Shown: one piece after another, positions 1 through 6,996 of the stretch
Layout of the letters: each line of letters begins with the position of its first letter
Numbering within the stretch: position 1 is the stretch's first letter
Source of the DNA: Paracoccaceae bacterium
Lineage (GTDB): Bacteria > Pseudomonadota > Alphaproteobacteria > Rhodobacterales > Rhodobacteraceae
Reading direction: 5' to 3'
DNA length: 34,042 nt
Assembly (NCBI GenBank): GCA_026709265.1
Contig: JAPOTI010000135.1
Location: 1-34,042, forward strand
Notes under the pieces: generated by a model
Database searches by the model: none
What the model was told of the DNA's origin: nothing
What the model saw: the letters and a program-made list of their open reading frames with translations, nothing else
Program-made: the position numbers and the translations under genes

Positions 1-169
1 GCACGCCCCGCGCCAGGGCCGCCTGACGATTCGCCAAAAGCAACAGATCAGGAATCAATCAGGGTCCAAACCCAGCCATATGGGAATCACTCCCTGCCTG
101 TTGCCCAATATTGACTCTCAAATGTGAATATGGCATTGACATTGGCAAGACATAGAACCTGCAGCAACG

Positions 170-193
170 CCACCTGATTGCTGAATCAGGCGG
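170..193. terminator. Short stem-loop, possible terminator
   Basis: CCTGATT (173-179) and AATCAGG (184-190) are perfect inverted arms around a GCTG loop, and two more G:C pairs follow beyond one mismatch. On the plus strand the stem is followed only by TTT, so termination is a weak guess. The rest of 1-260 shows no gene I can recognise. Confidence 0.3.
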
Positions 194-260
194 TTTGGAA
201 TAGATAGCCTTTCATCATCGGCATCTCTCTTGTATCGCTGTCATACGATTTGATTAAGGT

Positions 261-455
261 ATGGTTGTGGACAATTCTCAAATTCCCCCGAAATCAGACA
301 ATCCCGTATCTGTCACCGGCTCTTCCGGTCATTTCGGGGCAAATCTGATCCGGCGGCGGCGGCAGGATGGGCAGCGGGTGCGCGTTTTTGTACGGCGGCA
401 AAACATGACAGGAGCGTGGCTATCAACCGGCATCCATTCGTCGCGCAGCGGGTAA
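261..455 (+). pseudogene. N-terminal remnant of an NAD(P)-dependent epimerase/3beta-HSD-like gene
   Basis: The 64-codon frame contains VTGSSGHFGANLIRRR followed by a second strand ending VRVFVRR. That is the first beta-alpha-beta unit of a Rossmann-fold epimerase/dehydratase (extended SDR), with the GxxGxxG dinucleotide loop at about residues 20-26. A complete member has roughly 300 or more residues; here the homology stops after about 50 and a stop codon follows. No continuation was found in the other frames before the next gene. It lies about 130 bases upstream of the Rieske oxygenase on the same strand, so it may once have belonged to that operon. What is seen is the truncated nucleotide-binding start; that it was a sterol dehydrogenase is only inference from the neighbours. 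Confidence 0.5.
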
Positions 456-588
456 TGCCTATTCGTTTCATCACGCGCGTGGAGTGGTCACCAATCCAAG
501 CGCAAAGCCACCGCGCAACACGGATCATGATGAGGGCATGTCAGACAAGCGTAACGTCTGATAAATTACTTGATCGGAGACTGATAAA

Positions 589-1707
589 TTGAACAAGATG
601 ACGACCAACGGACCACCGCGCTTTGAAGAGGCAGCCAACCTCCGCCAGAAGGCTCGAGCCGCCGGCATGGACCCAAATTACTGGTACCCGGCGGAAGAAG
701 TGCGCAATGTCAAACCCGGAACAGTGACAGAAATCGTGTTTTGGAAACGCTCTATTGCCTTGTTTCGTGGAGAAGATGGCGAATTTGAGGCCATGGAAAA
801 CCGCTGCGCACACCGTCAACTCAAACTCTCGCTCGGGCATGTGGTCGGTTGTCGGCTGGTTTGCGAATATCATGGTTGGGAATATGGCGGAAAGGATCGT
901 CCTCCCGGTGTACCCTTTGATCAGGGGCGAAGCTTCCCGGCGTTGGCACTCAGAACCTATCCTGTCAAAGTTCGTTACGGGCTCATCTGGATTTTCCCCG
1001 GCGACAAGGAAATGGCTGAAGTACGTAAGATTCCTGATATTCCTGAGCTTGAAGGCTCCAATCGCTGGACATGTATACCCCTGCGTTTTCAATGGTCAGC
1101 GCATCACTCCATGGTGATCGACAATGTCAGCGATTTCACCCACGCCCATCTTCACCGTCGCTTCAAACCATTCGAAGATGCCACCCTGACCGAATATGAG
1201 ACGGTCGGCGATAATGTGCATCTCGCGTATGACACGCGGGTTGGACGCGGCCGAGTCTCCGGTTTGTTTGTTGACCACAAAAAGCTGAACACCAATCATA
1301 TGAAGCTCTGCTATGAATACCCGTATCAGTGGTCGAATACTGACAATGCGATCAAACATTATCTGTTCGTGTTACCGATGAATGAGCGAACCTCACGGGT
1401 GTTTTTCCTGTTCTATTTCAAGGCCCTGAAGATTCCATTTCTGCCGATTCGGATACCGCGTATCGCCATGAATACCCTGATGCGCATTTCCAACCGTCTT
1501 TTGATCGTCCCGCTTCTCTCCGAGGACAGGTTTGCCTTGGAAGCGGAGCAGGAGGGTTATGAAAATCACTGGAACTCTTTTCCTGTTGAAACCAATCCAG
1601 TTGTCAAAGCGTTTCAAGAGGTGACCGTGCGCAAGTGGAACGAATATCTGAGCCGGACGGCAGAGGCCGCCGCCGCCCAAACCGCCAAGCGTGCCCGACC
1701 CCACTGA
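589..1707 (+). CDS. Rieske [2Fe-2S] oxygenase, possibly sterol-acting
   Basis: This is a 372-residue oxygenase of the Rieske non-haem iron type. The [2Fe-2S] ligands are C73-x-H75 and C92-x2-H95. The mononuclear-iron region is D182-F-T-H185-A-H-L-H189, preceded by N179. Such enzymes take electrons from a separate reductase and use O2 to oxidise ring or methyl carbons. The TTG at 589 is preferred because GGAGA (576-580) sits eight bases upstream; the ATG at 598 is spaced worse. The 3' end overlaps the next gene by 17 bases, so the two are probably translated together. That neighbour belongs to the sterol C-14/C-24/delta-7 reductase family. Known relatives that act on sterols are bacterial SdmA (C-4 demethylation) and animal Neverland/DAF-36 (7-desaturation). 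The sterol assignment is inference; the Rieske assignment is firm. No ferredoxin or reductase gene lies beside it. Confidence 0.85.
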   Translation: MNKMTTNGPPRFEEAANLRQKARAAGMDPNYWYPAEEVRNVKPGTVTEIVFWKRSIALFRGEDGEFEAMENRCAHRQLKLSLGHVVGCRLVCEYHGWEYGGKDRPPGVPFDQGRSFPALALRTYPVKVRYGLIWIFPGDKEMAEVRKIPDIPELEGSNRWTCIPLRFQWSAHHSMVIDNVSDFTHAHLHRRFKPFEDATLTEYETVGDNVHLAYDTRVGRGRVSGLFVDHKKLNTNHMKLCYEYPYQWSNTDNAIKHYLFVLPMNERTSRVFFLFYFKALKIPFLPIRIPRIAMNTLMRISNRLLIVPLLSEDRFALEAEQEGYENHWNSFPVETNPVVKAFQEVTVRKWNEYLSRTAEAAAAQTAKRARPH

Positions 1708-2785
1708 GCCGTTGCCAGTCATGTCAGGAGAAATGCTGCTGTCCGCGGCAATCGGGGGCCTGGCCTTTACGATCCTGCTGTTTGTTGCCTCCGTTCTTCT
1801 GCCTGGGAAGCGCGCCACCGGACCGGATGCTGATGGCGGTGAAAGGGTCTATTGTCTGAACGGTTTCGTCATATTCCTGCTCACTATTTTTGTCGTGGGG
1901 TTGGCTTACATCTTCGGCTGGTTTTCTCTGTCCTGGGTGCATACGCATTTTTTTGGTCTTTTCGCCATTGCAAATCTGTTCGCATTCTCATTTCCTCTAT
2001 GGTTTTACTTTCAAGGGCAGCGCCAGCGACGCTACCCACACGGCTTTTTGCATGGCTATTTTTATGGCGTGGATGCATCCCCCGTCTGGTGGGGTATTGA
2101 CCTCAAGTTTTTCAGCTACCGACCTTCACTCATAGGATTAGCCCTACTCAATTTGTCATTTGCGGTGGTCCAGTACGAAACGTACGGCGAAGTCAGCCTC
2201 GCCATGGCTCTCTATCAGGTCTTCACATTTGTTTATGTGCTCAACTACTTCCAGTTCGAGGATGGGATGATCCATACATGGGATATCATCAGTGAACGAT
2301 TCGGGTGGATGCTCGTCTGGGGCGACTATGTATTGGTTCCATTCTTCTACTGCCTGCCCGCATGGTTTCTGGTCGATACCCGGGTCACATTGTCTCCTGC
2401 TGCTGCCGTCGCCATTACAGCCCTCTTCGCCTTCGGGTTCTGGTTGTTTCGTACAGCCAACCAGCAGAAACATGACTTCAAACACAAGCCAAAGGCCTCG
2501 ATCTGGGGACGCCCCGTTGAAACACTTGATGGAAAATTGTTGATCTCTGGCCTTTGGGGCATTGGACGCCATCTCAATTATACAGGGGAAATCTGTGTCT
2601 ATTTCGCATTTGCTTTGACAACGGCATTTTCCTCCTGGATACCGTTTCTGCTGCCAGTCTGGCTCACCATTCTGCTGTTGCATCGCTCCGTTCGCGACGA
2701 ACGCCGTTGCCGCAAAAAATATGGTGAATTATGGGACCGCTACAGCCAGAGGGCGCGTTTTTCCATGATCCCTTTCATCCACTGA
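1691..2785 (+). CDS. ERG4/ERG24-family sterol reductase-like membrane protein
   Basis: This 364-residue protein has about eight to ten hydrophobic segments and the signature blocks of the ERG4/ERG24 family (sterol C-14, C-24(28) and delta-7 reductases, NADPH dependent, in membranes). The blocks are DLKFF near residue 137, FGWMLVWGDYVLVPF in the middle, a FRTANQQK segment, GRHLNYTGE, and the C-terminal run RDERRCRKKYGELWDRY ending in a conserved IPFI tail. The last 80 residues are the most convincing. Eukaryotic members are longer at the N terminus. The GTG at 1691 overlaps the Rieske stop; ATG 1721 and ATG 1733 are alternatives, and none has a well-spaced ribosome site. Which double bond is reduced cannot be told from sequence. 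Bacterial members are uncommon, which makes the pairing with a Rieske oxygenase notable. The family call is confident, the substrate is not. Confidence 0.85.
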   Translation: MPDPTEPLPVMSGEMLLSAAIGGLAFTILLFVASVLLPGKRATGPDADGGERVYCLNGFVIFLLTIFVVGLAYIFGWFSLSWVHTHFFGLFAIANLFAFSFPLWFYFQGQRQRRYPHGFLHGYFYGVDASPVWWGIDLKFFSYRPSLIGLALLNLSFAVVQYETYGEVSLAMALYQVFTFVYVLNYFQFEDGMIHTWDIISERFGWMLVWGDYVLVPFFYCLPAWFLVDTRVTLSPAAAVAITALFAFGFWLFRTANQQKHDFKHKPKASIWGRPVETLDGKLLISGLWGIGRHLNYTGEICVYFAFALTTAFSSWIPFLLPVWLTILLLHRSVRDERRCRKKYGELWDRYSQRARFSMIPFIH

Positions 2786-3357
2786 TCTCCCATCGTCATT
2801 GCATTGATGTCATATCAAAGCGTGGGGAGTGGTTCTCGTATGGCGGAATCGTGAATTTTCAACCCGTTGAAAACGCGTGTTTTTCGGAATCTTGGTGCCA
2901 ATCCCCCGACGGTCGGCGCCGCCGCACGCCCCGTCTGCACATGGGTGCCATGCCTCCATCATGCGAGCGATGACACCCGTGTCGCGCTACACGTCAAAAG
3001 AGTGCTGAATCGTCGTCAATGGCGGACACCATTGGGGAATCGCCCACCACAGGCAGCCTGTGGCCAACATCTATGGGATTGCATCACAGACCGCACGGAG
3101 ATCCGTCGTGCGGCGACACCCATGACCATTTGTCATCCGTCAAATCACTATCACCTCACCCCGTCTGGCGTTGATCACGCGCACGGGTGGTCGCATTCCA
3201 GACCCGGGGCACCTCCTTGTTTCAGTGTACTTCTCACAAGGATAGACCCTCCACATTCTCGGTCAAACTCTAAGTCGGCTAAAGTTAGCCCTTCAGACAA
3301 TTTTTTCAACGATTCTGTCGATATTTGTCTGTTGTCGCCGCAGCTCTCTTCTTATTT
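2786..3357. other. Gap without a recognisable gene, rich in inverted repeats
   Basis: No reading frame here resembles a protein. The longest plus-strand frame (2867-3418) has low-complexity, arginine/histidine-rich content and no start signal. Perfect or near-perfect inverted repeats occur at 2856-2873, 2972-2983 (GACAC-CC-type core), 3047-3063 (CCACAGGC-A-GCCTGTGG), 3091-3113 (CCGCAC...GTGCGG with GGA/TCC inside) and 3277-3290 (GGCTAA-AG-TTAGCC). The gap separates the sterol-like genes from the A+T-richer kinase/regulator block, so it may be the left border of acquired DNA. Confidence 0.5.
2856..2885 (+). terminator. Inverted repeat with trailing T run downstream of the sterol reductase
   Basis: TTTTCAAC (2856-2863) and GTTGAAAA (2866-2873) are perfect arms with a two-base centre. 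A second small stem, AAAAC-GCGT-GTTTT, follows and runs into a T-rich stretch. It lies 70 bases after the preceding stop codon. It could end the two-gene transcript, but the stems are A:T-rich, so an operator is equally possible. Confidence 0.3.
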
Positions 3358-3726
3358 CTATGCACTTTCCCTCATCGTGTTCGTCTTCGAGAGCCGTACG
3401 AGAGTCTTATGGGCGTAATCATTACGGATCGAGTTTAACGACCGAAAATCGCCATCATCATCTCTTGCGAAATCGTGAAGCGTATTCTGCTCGACGCTAT
3501 CATACTCAAGGAACACCAACATCTTTTTCACGATTTTCCAACGCGTTTTCGTGTCATAAACAGGTGAGAGAAAGCATTTGGTCATGTGAGTCGCAAACAC
3601 GCCGACGTCATCCGGGAAATCATCTGCGTCTTTCTTGGCAGATTCCGAACGATCTGAGATGATGCCCTTCACATAATGAGCAAGCGCTGATTTATGGTCG
3701 TTTTCGAGTTTCTGCCATGCCTGCAA
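3358..3726 (-). pseudogene. Frameshifted C-terminal domain of the response regulator, HEPN-like motif
   Basis: The frame starts at a TTG inside the preceding gene and continues it after one frame change: adding one T to the six-T run (3725-3730) joins ...LNQIF directly to LQAWQKLEND. The 120-odd residues are helical in character, with many charged residues. Near the C terminus is SIRNDYAHKT, where R101-N-D-Y-A-H106 fits the R-x4-H motif of HEPN domains; MltR/MtlR-type proteins show a similar segment. HEPN domains are often RNases or nucleotide-binding partners in defence and toxin systems. The motif is seen; the HEPN fold is inference. It may be a genuine disrupted gene, a slippage site giving two products, or an assembly error in a homopolymer. 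Confidence 0.55.
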
Positions 3727-4214
3727 AAAATCTGATTGAGCCGGGCATCAAGTTCACTAACGCCCTCCATAAGGAGACCACGAGTCTGCTTTGTCGTCTG
3801 CTCCTTATTCAGGAGGCTTCTTACAACGTCTTTGAATTTGTCCATCAGAAATCGGCGATTTGCGATATAAACGCCATCAAGTCGCTTTGTGCACACGGCG
3901 TCAAATATCTCTTCTTCAGGACTGGATGAATAGAAAATCACGGGGAGGTAAACGTGGTCAGTATTCCTTATGAGATGAACAAGTTCGTCTCCACTCAATC
4001 CGTTCATATGGTAATCAACGATCAGAATATCGAGTTCAGGGTTGCTGAGATTATCCTTAATTCTGTCGTGAATGGACCCATCTGGAGGTGCCTCTACAAA
4101 TTTAATATCAGCATATATGCCGAATTCTTCCAGAAACTCTGTTATATCAATCTGATCCGGTTGCGTATTGTTAGGCTCGTCGTCGATCCATAGGATATTA
4201 TAGGAAGTTTTCAA
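3669..4214 (-). CDS. Response regulator receiver domain (frameshifted at its 3' end)
   Basis: A CheY-like receiver domain occupies roughly residues 5-135: the acidic pair is D11-D12 in LWIDDEP, the phospho-acceptor is D67 in ILIVDYHMNG, and the serine switch position lies in FYSSS. No DNA-binding domain follows in this frame; after about residue 160 it runs out of frame relative to the HEPN-like domain described at 3358-3726. TTG at 4214 is chosen because GGAG (4228-4225) is ten bases upstream; an in-frame TTG at 4238 has no such site. The start sits just after the kinase stop, and the two would be co-translated. The cognate kinase is the adjacent gene. The intact product would be about 280 residues, receiver plus helical effector. 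Base composition is more A+T-rich than the flanks. Confidence 0.7.
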   Translation of the reverse strand: MKTSYNILWIDDEPNNTQPDQIDITEFLEEFGIYADIKFVEAPPDGSIHDRIKDNLSNPELDILIVDYHMNGLSGDELVHLIRNTDHVYLPVIFYSSSPEEEIFDAVCTKRLDGVYIANRRFLMDKFKDVVRSLLNKEQTTKQTRGLLMEGVSELDARLNQIFCRHGRNSKTTINQRLLIM

Positions 4215-4218
4215 AAGT

Positions 4219-5427
4219 CTATAACTCCAGTTCGACAACGGCTCCGCCGTCGTTATCGTTTCGGATCAAGATTCCGCCGTTGAGATCACTGACGATTTGC
4301 TTCACATGGTTAAGCCCGATTCCTGAACCGGACGTTGTCGAAATTCCACGTTCAAAGAGATCGTCGGCATCATACTTCGCAGACAGACCCATTCCGTTAT
4401 CAACAAAAGCTACCTTCGTCTTGCCTTTCGCTTTCGATACAACAACCCGAACGTTGGTGGCATTTGCTTTTCCGGCGTTCACAAGAAGATTATCGACAAG
4501 TATGGTCATTTCGATAGGCCTGAAAGATCTTTTGAGGATTATCCCGTCAGGATTCTCAAAAAATATACGAATGCTCAGCGCGTGAAGGATATCCTTATAA
4601 CTTTCAAGATATTCCTCAATGAACTGTACAATGTCAGCGTTGACTTTATTGGTCATTAAATCGAAATTGGCTTTTAATGCCAACTTCGTCGCATTACGAA
4701 TTTTCTCAAGCTCATACTGACCCGCTTCAATCGCCTCAATCAACTCCTCCTTAGAGTATCGTAACGGGTCCTTTCGGAATCTCCGGCTCACACCGTTTAG
4801 GCGTTTCCAGATGCCATCGGCAATCAGGTTTACCTGATGATGTAACTGTAGAATTGTGTGTTGACCGGTCGAATAGTGAGCCTCGGCAAAAAGGCGTCGC
4901 TTTTGCTCGACACACAGTTCCTTTTCGGCAACCGCACGTTTTTGCTCAAGTCGCTTATTGGTTTTGTCTTTGACTTTAATTTCTTTGGCCGCGCGGCTTA
5001 TGAATTTAGATAAATCGCGCTTTTCAGTTGGCCGCAGTTTTTCGATGGGGCGTCCTTCGAATTTTCCTTCGAGAGTTTCAACAAGCTCTTCGTATTTTTC
5101 AGCTTCTTGTTCAGCGAGATCGCTCAAATAACGAAGATTCACTTCGACGTTCTGAATGTACTCGTTCGGTGAACGAATACGGACAACCGAATCGATCGTT
5201 TCCAAAGGGTTATGCTCAAATCTGGGTAACGTTCTGATCGCGCATAACAGGTCGCGGCTGACGGCACGTTTCACAGCGAAAAGAAAGTTGTGTGCGGTTT
5301 TGTCAGTACAGAAGACAGCACGCCGTTGATGTCGGTGATTTGGCTTACTCACGAAATTCGTGTGGGCCGATACCCCAAATCTGCGATCGATGAACCCATC
5401 CCTGGTACCCACCGGCTCTGATCGCAC
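4219..5427 (-). CDS. GHKL histidine kinase, probably truncated at its N terminus
   Basis: The C-terminal 140 residues are a HATPase domain with N box DNLLVNAGKA, G1 box DNGMGL and G2 box GSGIGL. Before it is a long charged helical region (about residues 85-190, likely coiled coil) and a dimerisation segment with ILQLHHQVNL, whose histidine pair could be the phospho-acceptor. No membrane segment or sensor domain is visible. The open frame begins at GTG 5427 inside the end of the SH3 gene, and its first 27 codons are only a shadow of that gene. No ribosome site is seen at any start; GTG 5274 is another possibility. I recall related soluble kinases carrying an extra Hsp90-like ATPase domain upstream, so a 5' deletion at about 5290-5345 is inferred. 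The 60 bases from 4621 are 35% G+C, which suggests acquired DNA. Confidence 0.65.
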   Translation of the reverse strand: MRSEPVGTRDGFIDRRFGVSAHTNFVSKPNHRHQRRAVFCTDKTAHNFLFAVKRAVSRDLLCAIRTLPRFEHNPLETIDSVVRIRSPNEYIQNVEVNLRYLSDLAEQEAEKYEELVETLEGKFEGRPIEKLRPTEKRDLSKFISRAAKEIKVKDKTNKRLEQKRAVAEKELCVEQKRRLFAEAHYSTGQHTILQLHHQVNLIADGIWKRLNGVSRRFRKDPLRYSKEELIEAIEAGQYELEKIRNATKLALKANFDLMTNKVNADIVQFIEEYLESYKDILHALSIRIFFENPDGIILKRSFRPIEMTILVDNLLVNAGKANATNVRVVVSKAKGKTKVAFVDNGMGLSAKYDADDLFERGISTTSGSGIGLNHVKQIVSDLNGGILIRNDNDGGAVVELEL

Positions 5428-5905
5428 ACCAGTCCGGCAGACATGTTTTCAGTTCGGCAATCACATTTTTCTCTGCCTGTGCTCGAACGGTTGCCACAGA
5501 GGTTGGACTGACCCTGAATTCAGCGAAATCTTCGGTCACCATGACATATCGTTTGCCGGTCAATAGAACCGAATGCATCCAGCCATTCAACCCGTCGACA
5601 GTTTCCACCCGACGCCACAGCCCATGTTCTTCAACGATCTTGAGCGGCAATCCGGGTTGCGTGAATTCATAGATGATCCGATGCGAGCTGGAAGGTCCAA
5701 CCCGTAACCTCCCGACAGATGCTTTCATGGAGACAAAACGCGGCAATGGACGCCCCGTCACAGAGCCGGACTTTGCCGGGACAGCGGCGTTTTCCGAGGT
5801 CTCCTGCTGCGCTTCCACCGCAGGAGATGCTATGAAAAGGGTCACAATAAGCGCTGCCAGTAATTGATTCCAAGTCAAGAAACCTGTCACCCGAATCCGC
5901 CTCAC
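5345..5905 (-). CDS. Exported SH3-like domain protein
   Basis: With GTG 5905 the protein has 186 residues and begins with RRIR followed by a hydrophobic stretch ending ASPAVEA-Q, a clear Sec signal peptide. GTG 5890 and TTG 5914 are alternatives; the longer frame to 6016 overlaps the divergent gene. The mature part is two SH3-like modules, recognisable by GRLRVGPSSSHRIIYEF, GLWRRVETVDGLNGWMH and the second-module segments DWCAIRAGGYQGWVHRSQ-W. Such proteins are common in alphaproteobacteria and are thought to bind peptidoglycan or other periplasmic peptides; no activity is known to me. It is divergent from the 2-hydroxyacid dehydrogenase, an arrangement typical of the class. Its 3' end now abuts the truncated kinase. 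Confidence 0.8.
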   Translation of the reverse strand: MRRIRVTGFLTWNQLLAALIVTLFIASPAVEAQQETSENAAVPAKSGSVTGRPLPRFVSMKASVGRLRVGPSSSHRIIYEFTQPGLPLKIVEEHGLWRRVETVDGLNGWMHSVLLTGKRYVMVTEDFAEFRVSPTSVATVRAQAEKNVIAELKTCLPDWCAIRAGGYQGWVHRSQIWGIGPHEFRE

Positions 5906-6009
5906 ACCGCGCAACTGATTGACATCGCGACCCTGACCTGTCCTTGTATTTTTCTTACGGTTGTCAGATTGATTGCAGTCAAATGTCACGATGCCGTCGG
6001 AGCCGCAAG

Positions 6010-6996
6010 ATGTCAAACGCTAAACTCACCGTGTCAGTCACGAGGCGTCTGCCAGCACCGGTAGAAAACAGGATGCGAGAGCTGTTTGATCTCCGGTTGC
6101 GGAATAACGACCATCCGATGCGCCGGGAAGAATTGCAAGCGGCCATGGCCAACTGCGATGTCCTGGTGCCGACCATTACCGACATCATTGACGAATCTCT
6201 TCTGGCGCAAGCCGGTGAGAGGCTCAAACTCATCGCCAACTTTGGCGCGGGTTTCGACAATATTGATGTGGAAGCGGCGCGGGCACGCGACATCCTGATT
6301 TCCAACACGCCGGATGTCGTCACCGAAGATACCGCTGATATGGTCATTGGCCTGATTCTCGCGGTTTCACGACGCCTACGAGAAGGAATCAATATGATGG
6401 AATCCGACAGTTGGGACGGCTGGTCGCCAACGGCCATGATGGGCAACCGGGTTGGCGGCAAAATGCTCGGGATCCTGGGAATGGGACGCATTGGAACCGC
6501 CGTCGCGAGACGCGCCGCGGCTTTTGGCATGGAGATCCACTACCATAACCGTAGACAAGTGCATGCGGAGGTCGAGAGTGAATTAAAGGCAACCTTTTGG
6601 GATAGTCTCGACCAGATGATCAGCCGCGTCGACATTGTGACAGTCAACTGCCCTCATACGCCATCCACCTATCATTTGCTGAATGCACGTCGTCTTCGGC
6701 TCATGAAACCCACCGCGATATTGGTCAACACGTCCCGCGGTGATGTGCTCGACCAGAATGCCCTGATTCGCATGCTTCTCAAGAAACAGATTGCAGGAGC
6801 CGGGCTGGATGTCTTTGCCCGTGATACGAATATGGATCTTCCGCCCCGTGGACTGGACAACGTGGTGTTGCTGCCGCACATGGGATCAGCAACGGTCGAA
6901 GGTCGGATTGAAATGGGTGAAAGGGTCCTCATCAATATCAAGACATTCGCCGATGGCCACCGCCCGCCCGATCTCGTGGTTCCGGGCAGCTTATGA
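6010..6996 (+). CDS. D-isomer-specific 2-hydroxyacid dehydrogenase (glyoxylate/hydroxypyruvate reductase type)
   Basis: This is a 328-residue NAD(P)-dependent dehydrogenase that interconverts 2-keto acids and D-2-hydroxy acids. ATG 6010 is chosen because GGAG (5999-6002) lies seven bases upstream; a TTG at 5944 would add 22 unlike residues. The Rossmann motif is GILGMGRIGTAVA, followed by HYHNRR at the second strand; the arginine there suggests NADP(H). The catalytic arginine is in VNTSRGD and the catalytic histidine in LPHMGSAT. The usual glutamate, 18 residues before that histidine in a DVFxxEP motif, is replaced here by aspartate (DVFARDT). The stop codon directly abuts the stop of the convergent ThiF/MoeB gene. 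The specific substrate cannot be assigned. Confidence 0.88.
   Translation: MSNAKLTVSVTRRLPAPVENRMRELFDLRLRNNDHPMRREELQAAMANCDVLVPTITDIIDESLLAQAGERLKLIANFGAGFDNIDVEAARARDILISNTPDVVTEDTADMVIGLILAVSRRLREGINMMESDSWDGWSPTAMMGNRVGGKMLGILGMGRIGTAVARRAAAFGMEIHYHNRRQVHAEVESELKATFWDSLDQMISRVDIVTVNCPHTPSTYHLLNARRLRLMKPTAILVNTSRGDVLDQNALIRMLLKKQIAGAGLDVFARDTNMDLPPRGLDNVVLLPHMGSATVEGRIEMGERVLINIKTFADGHRPPDLVVPGSL

Noticed and set aside
2867-3418. Long plus-strand open frame of about 183 codons
   Set aside because: No family-like pattern and no ribosome site; it runs into the opposite strand of the regulator gene, and its composition looks like chance.
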